DNA from: Roseburia_C sp900315735
GTDB lineage: Bacteria > Bacillota > Clostridia > Lachnospirales > Lachnospiraceae
Direction: 5' to 3' (one strand)
NCBI GenBank assembly: GCA_052118425.1
Contig: JBQKHF010000006.1
Length of the DNA stretch: 64,000 nucleotides
Shown: piece after piece, positions 25,167-35,000 of the stretch
How the letters are laid out: the number at the start of each line of letters is the position of its first letter
Position numbering within the stretch: position 1 is the first letter of the stretch
Program-made: the position numbers and the translations under genes
The notes under the pieces: model-generated
The model's database searches: none
The model's input: the letters and a program-made list of their open reading frames with translations, nothing else
What the model was told of the DNA's origin: nothing

Positions 25167-25850
25167 CTAGTTCTTGCCTACTCTGAGTTTTTTCTCCAAC
25201 AGTTTCTGCACTCCGTTTAATAAAGTGCAGAAAATCAGATAAATAAATGCTACTTCAAGATATATAATCAGATATTCAAATGTTCCACTGGCAAATTCCT
25301 GTGCTTTACGAAACATCTCTGTAATCATAATCGTAGATGCCAGGGAAGTATCCTTCACCAGACTGATAAATGAGTTAAACAGTGGCGGAACAGATACCTT
25401 TGCTGCCTGTGGAATAATGATTCTGGTAAATATCTGATGATAGCTCATACCAATCGAATATCCGGCTTCCCACTGCCCCTTTGGAATGGAAAGAATTGCA
25501 GCCCTTATAGTTTCTGCTGAATATGCTCCTACATTTAGTGAAAATGCAACAACACTGGCAATCCACTTGTCGATTCCCAGTGGATTACAAATTCCCCAGT
25601 AAACAATGAATAACTGTACCAGAAGCGGTGTTCCCCTGAATATCCAAATATAAATACCGGCAATCTGTCTGATTACCGGTACTTTATTAATTACAACCAG
25701 GGCAACGAGCACCGCAATAATGATTCCTATTGCAAATGAAATAAGTGTCAATGGAATGGAATATGTAATTCCTTTTTCCAACATCGGCCAGAAAGCACGT
25801 TTCATAAGGTCAATCTGACTTTCCTTTAATCCAAATATACCTGTTGCCAT
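25167..25850 (-). CDS. Polar amino acid ABC transporter, permease
   Basis: A 227-residue HisM/GlnP-type membrane permease with about five membrane segments. It has the typical GITYSIPLTLISFAIG start and IWIFRGTPLLVQLFI, plus the EAA loop ETIRAAILSIPKGQWEAGYS followed by QIFTRIIIPQAAKVSVPP, which contacts the ATPase. The AGGAG site is good. It lies 45 bases after the binding-protein gene and 10 before the ATPase gene. Confidence 0.93.
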   Translation of the reverse strand: MATGIFGLKESQIDLMKRAFWPMLEKGITYSIPLTLISFAIGIIIAVLVALVVINKVPVIRQIAGIYIWIFRGTPLLVQLFIVYWGICNPLGIDKWIASVVAFSLNVGAYSAETIRAAILSIPKGQWEAGYSIGMSYHQIFTRIIIPQAAKVSVPPLFNSFISLVKDTSLASTIMITEMFRKAQEFASGTFEYLIIYLEVAFIYLIFCTLLNGVQKLLEKKLRVGKN

Positions 25851-25895
25851 CTTTTTCTCCTGTTTCTGCTTCTTCTTGTTCTAATCGCACGCAGA

Positions 25896-26699
25896 TTATT
25901 TTGTTGAAATATCTGTTGAGAAATATTTCTCTGAAATTTTTGCAATCGTACCATCCGCTAAAAGTGCATCAATTGCTTTATCAAGGTCATTCTTTAATTC
26001 TGTATTACCTTTCTTCATTACAATTGCACTGGATGTTACATCGTCTGACTCTGCCATAACCTTGGTAGACTCTGTGTCACCTTTTACTGTCTGCCAGTAT
26101 GCATAGGTCAGCTCATCATTAATTGCACAATCTGCTTCTCCGCTGATTACACATTCCATAGCAAGAGAGAATTCATCCTGTCCTACAATCTCTGCGCCAT
26201 AATCTTTTGCAATCTGGTTAAAGTTAGAAGTAAGTCCTTCTGCTGCTTTCTTTCCTGCAATATCCTCGAAGCTCTTAATGTCTTCGTTATCTGATTTTAC
26301 AATCAGAACCGGTTTGGAATAGATGTATGGAGTAGAGAAATCATAATTCTCCTGTCTCTCGTCTGTCATGGTAACCTGGTTCATTATAACATCAAAGTTT
26401 CCTGCATTCAATGCCTCAAACATAGAATCCCACTCTGTTTCTACGAATTCTACATCCCATCCGAGATAATCTCCAATGGCATTGGCAACATCTACTTCGT
26501 AACCAACCAGATTTCCATCTGTATCATGGTAAGTATAAGGTGCATATGTTCCTTCCATTCCGACTTTCAGTACCTTTTTACCGCTTTCTGTAGCAGCCGC
26601 ATCTGCTTTATCTGTATCAGAATTTGTCTTTCCGCATCCTGCTGCAGCAAATGCTGTAACAGCTGCCAATAAAATTGCAATCAGTTTTCTGCTCTTCAT
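25896..26699 (-). CDS. Amino acid ABC transporter, substrate-binding lipoprotein
   Basis: A 267-residue SBP_bac_3 protein. The N-terminus is a lipoprotein signal with lipobox AAAGC (Cys about residue 22), then VGMEGTYAPYTYHDTDGNLVGYEVDVANAIG, the family signature. DVIMNQVTMTDERQENYDFSTPYI forms the ligand cleft. As a lipoprotein it would sit on the outer face of the membrane and deliver its ligand to the permease. It lies 26 bases downstream of the sulfhydrylase gene, so a cystine-like ligand is likely but unproven. Confidence 0.92.
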   Translation of the reverse strand: MKSRKLIAILLAAVTAFAAAGCGKTNSDTDKADAAATESGKKVLKVGMEGTYAPYTYHDTDGNLVGYEVDVANAIGDYLGWDVEFVETEWDSMFEALNAGNFDVIMNQVTMTDERQENYDFSTPYIYSKPVLIVKSDNEDIKSFEDIAGKKAAEGLTSNFNQIAKDYGAEIVGQDEFSLAMECVISGEADCAINDELTYAYWQTVKGDTESTKVMAESDDVTSSAIVMKKGNTELKNDLDKAIDALLADGTIAKISEKYFSTDISTK

Positions 26700-26725
26700 A
26701 ATAATCTCCTCTTTCTTTCTGTCTC

Positions 26726-28033
26726 TTACTCTACTGCCTTAAATGCTTCCTCTAAGTCTTCAATAATATCGTCGATGTTCTCTGTTCCGATAGAAAGACG
26801 AATCGTATTTGGTTTGATTCCCTGCTCTTCTAATTCTTCTGCGCTAAGCTGTGAATGTGTGGTTGATGCAGGATGAATAACCAGAGATTTTACATCTGCA
26901 ACATTTGCCAGTAAGGAGAAGATTTCCAGATTATCGATGAAATCTTTTGCCTTTCTGTCATCACCTTTAATTTCAAAGGTAAAGATAGAACCGCCACCGT
27001 TCGGGAAGTATTTCTTATATAACTCCTGCTGTTTTGGATCTGTGCTTACTGCAGGATGATTTACACGCTCAACCTGTGGATGGTTATTTAAGAACTCTAC
27101 TACCTTTAATGCATTCTGTACATGACGCTCAACTCTTAAGGATAAGGTCTCTAATCCCTGTAAGAAGATAAATGCATGGAATGGAGATATTGTTGCTCCT
27201 GTATCACGAAGTAAGATTGCACGAATCTTGGTTACAAATGCTGCAGGTCCTACTGCTTTTGTAAAGCTGATTCCGTGATAACTTGGGTTCGGCTCAGTTA
27301 AGGATGCAAATTTTCCACTTGCCTCCCAGTCAAATTTTCCGCTGTCTACGATAACTCCACCGATTGTTGTTCCGTGTCCACCGATGAATTTTGTTGCAGA
27401 ATGTACTACGATGTCTGCACCATATTCGATTGGACGAACCAGATAAGGTGTTGCAAAAGTATTGTCTACAACCAATGGAATCTTATGTGCATGTGCTACT
27501 TTTGCGATAGCTTCAATATCAGCTACGTCTGAGTTAGGATTTCCTAATGTCTCAATATATAATGCTTTGGTGTTGTCTTTGATTGCTGCTTCAAATGCTT
27601 CTGGTTCCGGCTCAACGAATGTTGTTGTAATGCCGTACTGAGGAAGTGTATGCTCTAAGAGGTTATAAGTACCACCATAGATATTCTTTGCTGCTACGAT
27701 ATGATCCCCGTTCTGTGCAAGATTTTCAATAGTATAAGTAATTGCTGCTGCTCCGGATGCTACTGCCAATGCTGCAACTCCACCCTCTAATGCTGCAATT
27801 CTCTGCTCAAACACATCTTCTGTCGGGTTAGTAAGTCTTCCGTAAATATTTCCTGCATCTGCAAGACCAAATCTTGCTTCTGCATGGTCACTGTTGTGGA
27901 ATACATAAGATGATGTCTGATAAATAGGTACTGCTCTTGCATCTGTCACTGGATCTGGATTTTCCTGTCCTACATGTAACTGTAAAGTTTCAAATTTTAA
28001 ATTACGTTCTGCTCTGCTTTTCTTTGCGCTCAT
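26726..28033 (-). CDS. O-acetylhomoserine sulfhydrylase
   Basis: A 435-residue PLP enzyme of the Cys/Met metabolism family, MetY/Cys17-like, making homocysteine from O-acetylhomoserine and sulfide. Features: QTSSYVFHNSDHAEARFGL, YGRLTNPTEDVFEQR, ALEGGVAALAVASG, DNTFATPYLVRP, the PLP lysine in HSATKFIGGHGTTIGG, and the late HPASTTHSQLS. The length fits this class rather than the shorter cystathionine enzymes. I choose the ATG at 28033 (GGAGA site); a GTG at 28069 is an alternative. It follows cysK by 74 bases. Confidence 0.92.
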   Translation of the reverse strand: MSAKKSRAERNLKFETLQLHVGQENPDPVTDARAVPIYQTSSYVFHNSDHAEARFGLADAGNIYGRLTNPTEDVFEQRIAALEGGVAALAVASGAAAITYTIENLAQNGDHIVAAKNIYGGTYNLLEHTLPQYGITTTFVEPEPEAFEAAIKDNTKALYIETLGNPNSDVADIEAIAKVAHAHKIPLVVDNTFATPYLVRPIEYGADIVVHSATKFIGGHGTTIGGVIVDSGKFDWEASGKFASLTEPNPSYHGISFTKAVGPAAFVTKIRAILLRDTGATISPFHAFIFLQGLETLSLRVERHVQNALKVVEFLNNHPQVERVNHPAVSTDPKQQELYKKYFPNGGGSIFTFEIKGDDRKAKDFIDNLEIFSLLANVADVKSLVIHPASTTHSQLSAEELEEQGIKPNTIRLSIGTENIDDIIEDLEEAFKAVE

Positions 28034-28107
28034 CTTCTCTTTCTCCGTTCTGTTATTTATTTCTGTCACTCTGATTTTACATCAGACTTTTTCTATTCTA
28101 CTACAAA

Positions 28108-29040
28108 TTACTCTGTAAATAAAGCTGTTGAATAATATCTGTCTCCATTATCCGGTAATAAAGCTACAATTGTCTTTCCTTTGTTTTCCGGTCTCTTTGC
28201 CAGTTCAATTGCTGCATAAGCTGCTGCTCCGGAAGAAATTCCTACTAATACACCCTCTTTGTGTGCGATTTCTTTTGCTACACGGAAGGAATCTTCATTC
28301 TCTACCGGGAATACTTCATCATATACTTTGGTATTCAATACATCTGGTACAAATCCTGCTCCGATACCCTGAATCTTATGAGCTCCGCTCTTTCCCTGAG
28401 ATAATACAGGTGAAGATGCAGGTTCTACTGCTACAACTTTAACATCTGCTTTCTGCTCTTTTAAGTATTCACCGGTTCCTGTTACTGTTCCGCCTGTACC
28501 AACTCCTGCTACGAAGATGTCTACTGCTCCGTCAGTATCTTTCCAGATTTCCGGACCGGTTGTCTCTTTGTGTACTTTTGGATTAGCAGGGTTTACAAAC
28601 TGTCCCGGGATAAAGCTGTTTGGAATCTCTTTTGCAAGTTCATCTGCTTTTGCAATTGCACCTTTCATTCCTTTGCTTGCTTCTGTCAGAACGATTTCTG
28701 CACCGTAAGCTTTTAAGATATTTCTACGCTCAACGCTCATGGATTCCGGCATGGTAAGAATGATGCGGTATCCCTTGGCTGCTGCGATTGCTGCAAGACC
28801 AATTCCTGTATTTCCGGATGTCGGCTCGATGATAACAGAACCTTCTTTTAACTGTCCTTTTGCTTCTGCATCTTCAATCATTGCTTTTGCAATACGGTCT
28901 TTTACGCTTCCTGCAGGATTGAAATATTCCAGTTTGAAAAGTAATTTTGCTTCTAAGTTATATGCTTTCTCTAAGTTAACTGCCTCGATTAATGGTGTGT
29001 TTCCAATCAGTCCTAATGTTCCTTTATAAATGTTTGCCAT
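28108..29040 (-). CDS. cysK: Cysteine synthase A
   Basis: A 310-residue O-acetylserine sulfhydrylase, which makes cysteine from O-acetylserine and sulfide. PLP lysine is in NPAGSVKDRIA (about residue 46), the substrate loop is TSGNTGIG, the phosphate-cradle glycine loop is GVGTGGTVTG, and the C-terminal GISSGAAAYAA is present. The ATG has an AAAAGGAG site. A strong promoter about 200 bases upstream carries a candidate operator, and the gene heads cysK, sulfhydrylase, ABC transporter. Confidence 0.96.
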   Translation of the reverse strand: MANIYKGTLGLIGNTPLIEAVNLEKAYNLEAKLLFKLEYFNPAGSVKDRIAKAMIEDAEAKGQLKEGSVIIEPTSGNTGIGLAAIAAAKGYRIILTMPESMSVERRNILKAYGAEIVLTEASKGMKGAIAKADELAKEIPNSFIPGQFVNPANPKVHKETTGPEIWKDTDGAVDIFVAGVGTGGTVTGTGEYLKEQKADVKVVAVEPASSPVLSQGKSGAHKIQGIGAGFVPDVLNTKVYDEVFPVENEDSFRVAKEIAHKEGVLVGISSGAAAYAAIELAKRPENKGKTIVALLPDNGDRYYSTALFTE

Positions 29041-29250
29041 GATAAAAATCTCCTTTTCTTTTCTTATTTTATTTCGTTCGTTTATTATTTCCTATACATT
29101 GTTATTGTTTTTTATTCGGTAATCAGCTTTCGGTACAACAGAGCCAACGCCCATGCAACATTCGTACTATAACTATACTCTTTTGATTCATGTCGTTCTC
29201 CTTTTCCCTAAATTCATATATTTCCTATCTGTTTGATATGGATTAAGTAT

Positions 29251-29279
29251 AATATAAAACGATGTGTACCAATTGTCAA
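29251..29279 (-). promoter_or_regulatory. Promoter of cysK
   Basis: Minus strand: -35 TTGACA (29274-29279), 17-base spacer, -10 TATATT (29251-29256). The spacer contains the operator-like ATTGGTACACA. Confidence 0.8.
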
Positions 29280-29328
29280 GACTTTTTTCAAAGAAATCAT
29301 CTAAAATATTTTGTTCTATTGGTACACA
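29263..29328. promoter_or_regulatory. Paired inverted operator-like sites at cysK promoter
   Basis: TGTGTACCAAT (29263-29273) and its exact complement ATTGGTACACA (29318-29328), centres 55 bases apart. One lies inside the promoter spacer and the other upstream of -35. The adjacent Rrf2 regulator is the obvious candidate to bind. A long-range RNA stem at the end of the Rrf2 gene is an alternative. Confidence 0.5.
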
Positions 29329-29342
29329 CCGATTCGTTATAT

Positions 29343-29777
29343 TTAAATGACATAATCGCTGCTGATATCCTGCTGCCATTCCATCAAATCCTCTAACGTA
29401 TACTTGTCCACTACACTCTTAATCGCATCGTTTAATTCTTCCCAGATACGAAGTGTTACACATTCTGCCTGACGTTCACAGGTGTTCACATCATCCTCAA
29501 GACAGGCAACCGGTGCAAGACTTCCTTCCACCTGACGTAATATTATGCCCACCGTATATTCCTTCGGTGTCTTTGATAAACGATAACCGCCCTGCGGTCC
29601 TCTGATGCTCTTTACAAAACCTGCACGTACCAGTGTGGAAATAATCTGCTCCAAGTATTTCATGGAAATATCCTGACGTTCCGCAACATCCTTAAGACGT
29701 ACCGGTTCAACTTCATCATTCATTGCTATATCAAGAAGAAGTCGGACAGCATAACGTCCCTTTGTTGAAATCTTCAT
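29343..29777 (-). CDS. Rrf2-family regulator, IscR/CymR-like
   Basis: A 144-residue Rrf2 winged-helix regulator (MKISTKGRYAVRLLLDIA, then DISMKYLEQIISTLVRAGFVKSIRGPQGGYRL). It carries three cysteines in CLEDDVNTCERQAEC (near residue 92), spaced C-x7-C-x5-C, like the iron-sulfur ligands of IscR; CymR proteins generally lack this set. Placed between iscU and cysK, it is well suited to sense iron-sulfur or cysteine status and control both gene sets; that role is inferred. It has its own promoter. Confidence 0.88.
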   Translation of the reverse strand: MKISTKGRYAVRLLLDIAMNDEVEPVRLKDVAERQDISMKYLEQIISTLVRAGFVKSIRGPQGGYRLSKTPKEYTVGIILRQVEGSLAPVACLEDDVNTCERQAECVTLRIWEELNDAIKSVVDKYTLEDLMEWQQDISSDYVI

Positions 29778-29810
29778 ACTGTACCTCCATTTCTATTTGT
29801 CCATGGGTAC

Positions 29811-29839
29811 AGTATATTCCTTTTTTCCTACTATGTCAA
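29811..29839 (-). promoter_or_regulatory. Promoter of the Rrf2 regulator
   Basis: Minus strand: -35 TTGACA (29834-29839), 17-base spacer, -10 TATACT (29811-29816). A TTCCTA/TAGGAA inverted repeat flanks the -35 box and may be an operator. Confidence 0.75.
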
Positions 29840-29855
29840 TAGGAATATAATTATT

Positions 29856-30293
29856 TTAATATTCTTCCTCTTCTTCACCCTCAGAGATGTCGTTCTTCGG
29901 CTTCTTTAAGCCTTCAATGACAATGCCATTCTTCTCAGCATAATCCCAAAGTGCAGCATGAATACCTTCTTCTGCCAGAAGGGAACAATGCACTTTAACC
30001 GGTGGAAGTCCGTCTAATGCTTCCATTACTGCTTTATTGGTTACAAGTAATGCTTCCTGTACGGTCTTTCCCTTTACCAGTTCTGTTGCCATACTGCTGG
30101 TTGCAACTGCAGCACCACAGCCAAAGGTCTTAAACTTGCAGTCCTGAATCACACCATTATCATCAATATCAAGATAGATTCGCATGATATCACCGCATTT
30201 TGCATTTCCTACTGTTCCTACTCCACTGGCATTTTCAATCTCTCCTACATTTCTTGGATTCTGAAAATGATCCATAACTTTTTCACTATACAT
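29856..30293 (-). CDS. iscU: Iron-sulfur cluster scaffold, IscU/NifU-like
   Basis: A 145-residue scaffold on which sulfur from the desulfurase and iron are assembled. The three ligand cysteines are visible in GNAKCGDIM, FKTFGCGAA and KVHCSLLAEEG. The N-terminus YSEKVMDHFQNPRNVGEI is typical. The acidic C-terminal tail (EGEEEEEY) is an extension. It lies 24 bases downstream of iscS with an AAAGGAG site. Confidence 0.94.
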   Translation of the reverse strand: MYSEKVMDHFQNPRNVGEIENASGVGTVGNAKCGDIMRIYLDIDDNGVIQDCKFKTFGCGAAVATSSMATELVKGKTVQEALLVTNKAVMEALDGLPPVKVHCSLLAEEGIHAALWDYAEKNGIVIEGLKKPKNDISEGEEEEEY

Positions 30294-30317
30294 AATCGTT
30301 ACTCCTTTTCTTCTATA

Positions 30318-31496
30318 TTACTGCTGGTTCTTTACAAAATCTTCGTATAACGGTGACATACTGCGTAAATGTGCAACAATGTCTTTGATTGCGTCTACCG
30401 TGGTATCAATCTGTTCTTTGGTAGTATCTGCACCTAAAGTCAGACGAAGTGAGCCATGTGCAATCTCATGTGGCAGTCCGATTGCCAGCAATACATGAGA
30501 CGGATCTAAAGAACCGGAGGTACATGCTGAGCCGGAAGATGCACAGATTCCCTTCATATCTAACATAATCAGCATGGATTCTCCCTCTACAAAACGGAAG
30601 CATGCATTGACATTATTGGCAAGACGATGTTCTCTGTCTCCATTGATTTTTACATATGGGATTTCCTTTTCAAAACGGGAAATCATATAATCTCTTAATT
30701 CTCTCTCTCTTGCAGTACGCTCTTCCATGGAAGCAAATGCCAGCTCTGCTGCTTTACCAAAGCCTACGATTCCCGGTACATTTTCTGTTCCGGCTCTTCT
30801 CTTTCTCTCCTGTGCGCCACCATGTACAAAAGAGCGGATTTTTACGCCTTTTCTGATATAAAGAAAACCGATTCCCTTTGGTCCATTTAATTTATGACCG
30901 CTGCTGCTTAACATATCGATATTCATTTCATCTACCTGGATTGGCTCCTGACCGAATGCCTGTACTGCATCGGTATGGAATAAAATTCCATGTGCCTTGG
31001 CAATTGCTCCAATCTCTGCAATCGGCTCGATGGTACCAATTTCATTGTTGGCAAACATAATGGAAATCAGAATGGTATCTGGACGGATTGCAGCTTCTAC
31101 ATCTGCCGGATTGATACGTCCATTCTCATCCACATCAAGATAAGTTACCTCAAAGCCCTGTCTTTCCAACCATTCACAGGTATGAAGAATTGCATGATGC
31201 TCAATCTTACTGGTGATGATATGTTTTCCTTTTTCTTTATAAGCTTCTGCTGTTGCTTTCAGTGCCCAGTTATCAGATTCACTTCCACCTGCCGTAAAAT
31301 ATATTTCTTCCGGTTTCGCACCGATTCCTGCTGCGATAATGTCTCTGGCCCTTGTTACTGCCTTGCGGCTTTCCTCTCCTAATGCATAAATGGTAGATGC
31401 ATTTCCATAATACTGGGTAAAATAAGGAAGCATTGCCTCCACTACCCGCTCGTCCGTTCTTGTTGTTGCCGCATTGTCCAGATAGATTAATTCCAT
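30318..31496 (-). CDS. iscS: Cysteine desulfurase, IscS/NifS-like
   Basis: A 392-residue PLP enzyme that removes sulfur from cysteine as a persulfide for iron-sulfur assembly. It shows MELIYLDNAATTRTDERV, the GSESDNWA loop, HTDAVQAFGQ, the PLP lysine in SSGHKLNGPKG, and the catalytic cysteine in ASSGSACTSGSLDPSHV. The long SGSACTSG loop is like NifS/IscS rather than SufS. It is the first gene of the iscS-iscU pair with its own strong promoter. Confidence 0.94.
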   Translation of the reverse strand: MELIYLDNAATTRTDERVVEAMLPYFTQYYGNASTIYALGEESRKAVTRARDIIAAGIGAKPEEIYFTAGGSESDNWALKATAEAYKEKGKHIITSKIEHHAILHTCEWLERQGFEVTYLDVDENGRINPADVEAAIRPDTILISIMFANNEIGTIEPIAEIGAIAKAHGILFHTDAVQAFGQEPIQVDEMNIDMLSSSGHKLNGPKGIGFLYIRKGVKIRSFVHGGAQERKRRAGTENVPGIVGFGKAAELAFASMEERTARERELRDYMISRFEKEIPYVKINGDREHRLANNVNACFRFVEGESMLIMLDMKGICASSGSACTSGSLDPSHVLLAIGLPHEIAHGSLRLTLGADTTKEQIDTTVDAIKDIVAHLRSMSPLYEDFVKNQQ

Positions 31497-31568
31497 CGGT
31501 TTTCCTCCTTTATCTATTTGCTTTATCAGCTATTTTCGTCCTATTTCCAAGTAATTCAGTCGGAACTA

Positions 31569-31597
31569 AGAATAACACCTTAGGAATAGTATGTCAA
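31569..31597 (-). promoter_or_regulatory. Promoter of iscS-iscU
   Basis: Minus strand: -35 TTGACA (31592-31597), 17-base spacer, -10 TATTCT (31569-31574). Confidence 0.75.
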
Positions 31598-31639
31598 TCT
31601 CCTGCCCGGAATTATTCCTTTTGTACTTTTATTTATCCA

Positions 31640-32043
31640 AGAGAGGGAAAAACTGTCTTTTCAAAGCTTAAAAAAATTGCCCGGCAATCCGTCGAAAGGG
31701 ATGCTACCTAATGCCTGCAAGAGGCTCTAGAAATTTTGAAAAATATATTAATGTTCCGGCAACCGGCGCAAATTCACATCCATGTTCATATGCGCCTCGC
31801 TGGCACATCCCTGTGCCAGCATTGCCAATTGCCAGACAAAATTTCAAGTGCCTCTAACAGCCCTTACAAAGCATCCGTTCTTCGACGAACCGCAGGACAA
31901 TTTTATCAAACATCAGAAAAACTTTTTCTCCCTCGCTGGGGCAAAGGGAAAGGGCAGCTTTCGCTGCCCTTTCCATCTATCCTCTTATTTCAGATGATAT
32001 ACATGATTAAAACTAAACTCTCCTGTTTGTTGTTTTCCTCTGC
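31640..32043. other. Structured intergenic region, no gene
   Basis: About 400 bases between iscS and the amylase gene. It contains a 9-bp stem GCTGGCACA/TGTGCCAGC (31799-31820) and a perfect 12-bp stem GGAAAGGGCAGC/GCTGCCCTTTCC with a TTTC loop (31947-31974), 70 bases past the amylase stop, which may help end its message although no T-run follows. Plus-strand open frames here have no binding site. Confidence 0.5.
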
Positions 32044-35000
32044 TTAGACTCTTTTGCGTCTTCTGTAAAGTACAACTACTGCTGCTCCTGCAACGAATAA
32101 CAATACTACTGTATAAGCAATCGGAGTATTATCTCCTGTCTTAATCTGTGGCTGTGCATTTACGGTAGGTGTTGCATTCGGTGTAGTAGAAGCTGCCGGT
32201 TTCATATCTGCGTCACTGAGTACGATAACGTAGTCAGATGCATGTGAGAATTTGAAATCAACGGTTCCATCTGCATTTACCTTTACTGCCTGAACATATT
32301 CTAATGCTCCGGTCTTTTCATTATAATAGTAAAGGTTTGCATATTTTCCATTATTCTCTGCACCAACATTGATACGAAGTGTAGCATCAAATCCAAATGC
32401 TCCGTCATGTGCCAGTGAAAGTTCAATGGTCTTGTTGTCTCCAGCTAATGCTTTAATCTTATCAGCCGGGATGCTGCTCTTACCTACGGTTACACCGAGG
32501 TCTACTGCATCTTTCAATTTACTTACGATATTCTTTCCGTTTACAATCCAGCTTACATTGTCGTTCAGCTTGAAGGTAATGGTAATATCTTTTCCAATCA
32601 TGCTGTTGAATACTTCTGCCGGAACTGTTGTGGTGTCTGGCATTGTAACACGGATGTTAGTTCCATCGTCAACTTTTCCGATTGTATCAATTACTTCTTC
32701 AAAATCTTTTCCAGGAACAGTAATATCAAGATTGATGTTATCTTCCTGTTTTTCTTTGGTCAGTACAACTGTACCACCATCTTTTGTTGCCGGAATTGTA
32801 ACTGTTACTGTCTTATCAGCAGAAACTGTATACTCTTTTCCATCGTAAAGGTTCTTAACAACACTTCCTGCATCTTCACTTACCGGAATGGTAACTTCTT
32901 TTGCAGTCTCTTTGATGTTCATTCCAACATATAAGGTATCATCTGCATAACTTCTACTGATTACTTCGTAACCATCTGCATCAGAAGCTGCAACAGTTGC
33001 ACGGTCACCTCTTGCAAATACATCAGTATATGCATTACGGATTGCAAGCATTGTCTTGTAGTGATTATAAATACTATTGCTGTCTGCCTTCTGGTTTTCT
33101 AACTCTGTCCAGTCGAAGTCACGACGGTTGGTCTGTAACGGCCAGTTGTTTGCTCCACCCAGTCCAATCTCTTCACCATAGTAAATAACCGGTTGTCCTT
33201 TTGCAGTAATCTGAAGGGTTGCTGCAACTTTCATCAGGTTATAAGCTTCTTCCTCTGAGAATCCGCTTTCATTTACCAGTTTGTACTGAAGAGAATCTTC
33301 ATCATGGCTGCTTAAGAAGCTTCCCATGGTTGCTGTATTATTTAATGCAGCGTTACGTTTCTGTAAAGAACTTTCTACGTTGGAAATATTTCCACCAACG
33401 AAGTTCTGTGCAAAGTCATTGAAATCGAAATCAAGAAGTGCATCCATGCTTCCAGTTCCAAGTTCTCCTGCGGTATTTGCATATCCTGCTCCAGAATATT
33501 CACCAATCATCTTAAAGTCAGGATTTACTTTTGTAAGTGAGTTCTTAAATGCTGCCCAGGTAGTTGAATCAACATGTTTTACTGTATCTACACGATAATA
33601 GTCAATGTCGAATTCATCCATCCAGTCTGTCTGCCATTCAATCAACTGATCTCTTACTTCCGGATCTTCTGTTACGAAATCAGGAAGGTCAGAAAGTGGT
33701 GCTAACTTGTCATCTCCGGAAACAGTATTGCTGCTGTCACGAAGCATCTTAACTGCATTTCCATCCTCATCTGTAAGAATGTTATTGAAGTAATCTTCTG
33801 TACCATAGCCTGCATGGTTTAATACAACGTCAACCATGAGTTTCATTCCACGGCTGTGTGCTGCATCAAGAAGTGTGGCGAACTCTTCTTTGGTTCCAAG
33901 ATGTTTATTAATCTCTGTGAAATCACTTGCCCAGTAACCGTGATAACCATAGGTTGCTGTATCTGTCTTTGCATCGTGCTGGTCTTCTGTAATATTTTCT
34001 ACAATCGGAGTAATCCAGATTGTATTTACACCTAAATCTTTCAGGTAATCCAGTTTCTCATTTAATCCGGCGAAGTCTCCACCATGGTAGCTGGAACCAC
34101 CTTTATCTCCGGTGTTATAATCTCCTACGCCATAAGCATCGTTATTGCTTGTGTCTCCATCAAAGAAACGGTCTGTTACTGCAAAGTAAACAACTGCTTC
34201 ATCCCAGTCAAAATCTCCATCTGTTTTAACACGGTCTGTTACAGTAACATTTACTTCTGTTGTGTATACATTTCCATATACATCCTTTACAGTTACAGGA
34301 ATTGTCTTAACTCCTGTGGTTGTTGTATTCAGGCAGGAAATGGTCACTTCCATTAATGCCGGATCAATTGCATATTCGCTGCTTAATCCTAATGCACTTA
34401 AATCTGCGGTTGCAGTTGCTACTTCAAATCCAGTCATATCTTCGCCATCAGCCGGATTATTCTTAATAGTTAATACATTATTGTCATTGTAATCCATAGT
34501 AGGCTGGGATAATTCTGCACTGATGTTCATGTTAAATTTCTTATAGTGGCAGACACTGCATGTCTTTCCAGCATAATCTTTTGTATTCTCATTAAATGCA
34601 TCCAGTTTCTCTTCGCCATCTACTGTATAGTAGTAGCAGTAATCACCTGTTGTAATGCCAGATAAGTCATAGCTGAATCTCTCATTTGCTGCATCATATG
34701 TCATTGCATGCTCTTCACCATTAATGGTAATGCTTACTTTATCTGCAATAGACTTCTGTGTATTGTCAGCAGCAACCATCTCATCATTTCTGTAATAGAA
34801 ATGAATCTGTCCGTTCTCTCCGTCCATTTCGTAACCGGTATTATAAGGAAGAACTTCTGTAATTCCCTCACCCTGTTCGAATTTTGCTTTTACTACAGTC
34901 TGATTTGCCGGAACATTTACATAATGGTCTCCACCATCTTTTTCTGCCCATGCATCATCTGCAGTACTTCTTCTCATACAGAAGGATAACATTAAATCTG

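Larger units (their letters stand above)
29041..29342. other. Long cysK leader and promoter region
   Basis: A 302-base gap containing the cysK promoter and operator candidates (listed separately) and a leader of roughly 200 bases. I looked for S-box and T-box hallmarks in the leader and saw none. No gene is recognised. Confidence 0.6.

Noticed and set aside
29041..29250. Possible SAM or T-box riboswitch in the cysK leader
   Set aside because: I saw no conserved S-box or T-box core; the leader is AT-rich and unstructured in the parts I could pair.
31736..32047. 103-residue plus-strand frame in the iscS-amylase gap
   Set aside because: No binding site, biased composition and internal palindromes; more likely structured noncoding sequence.
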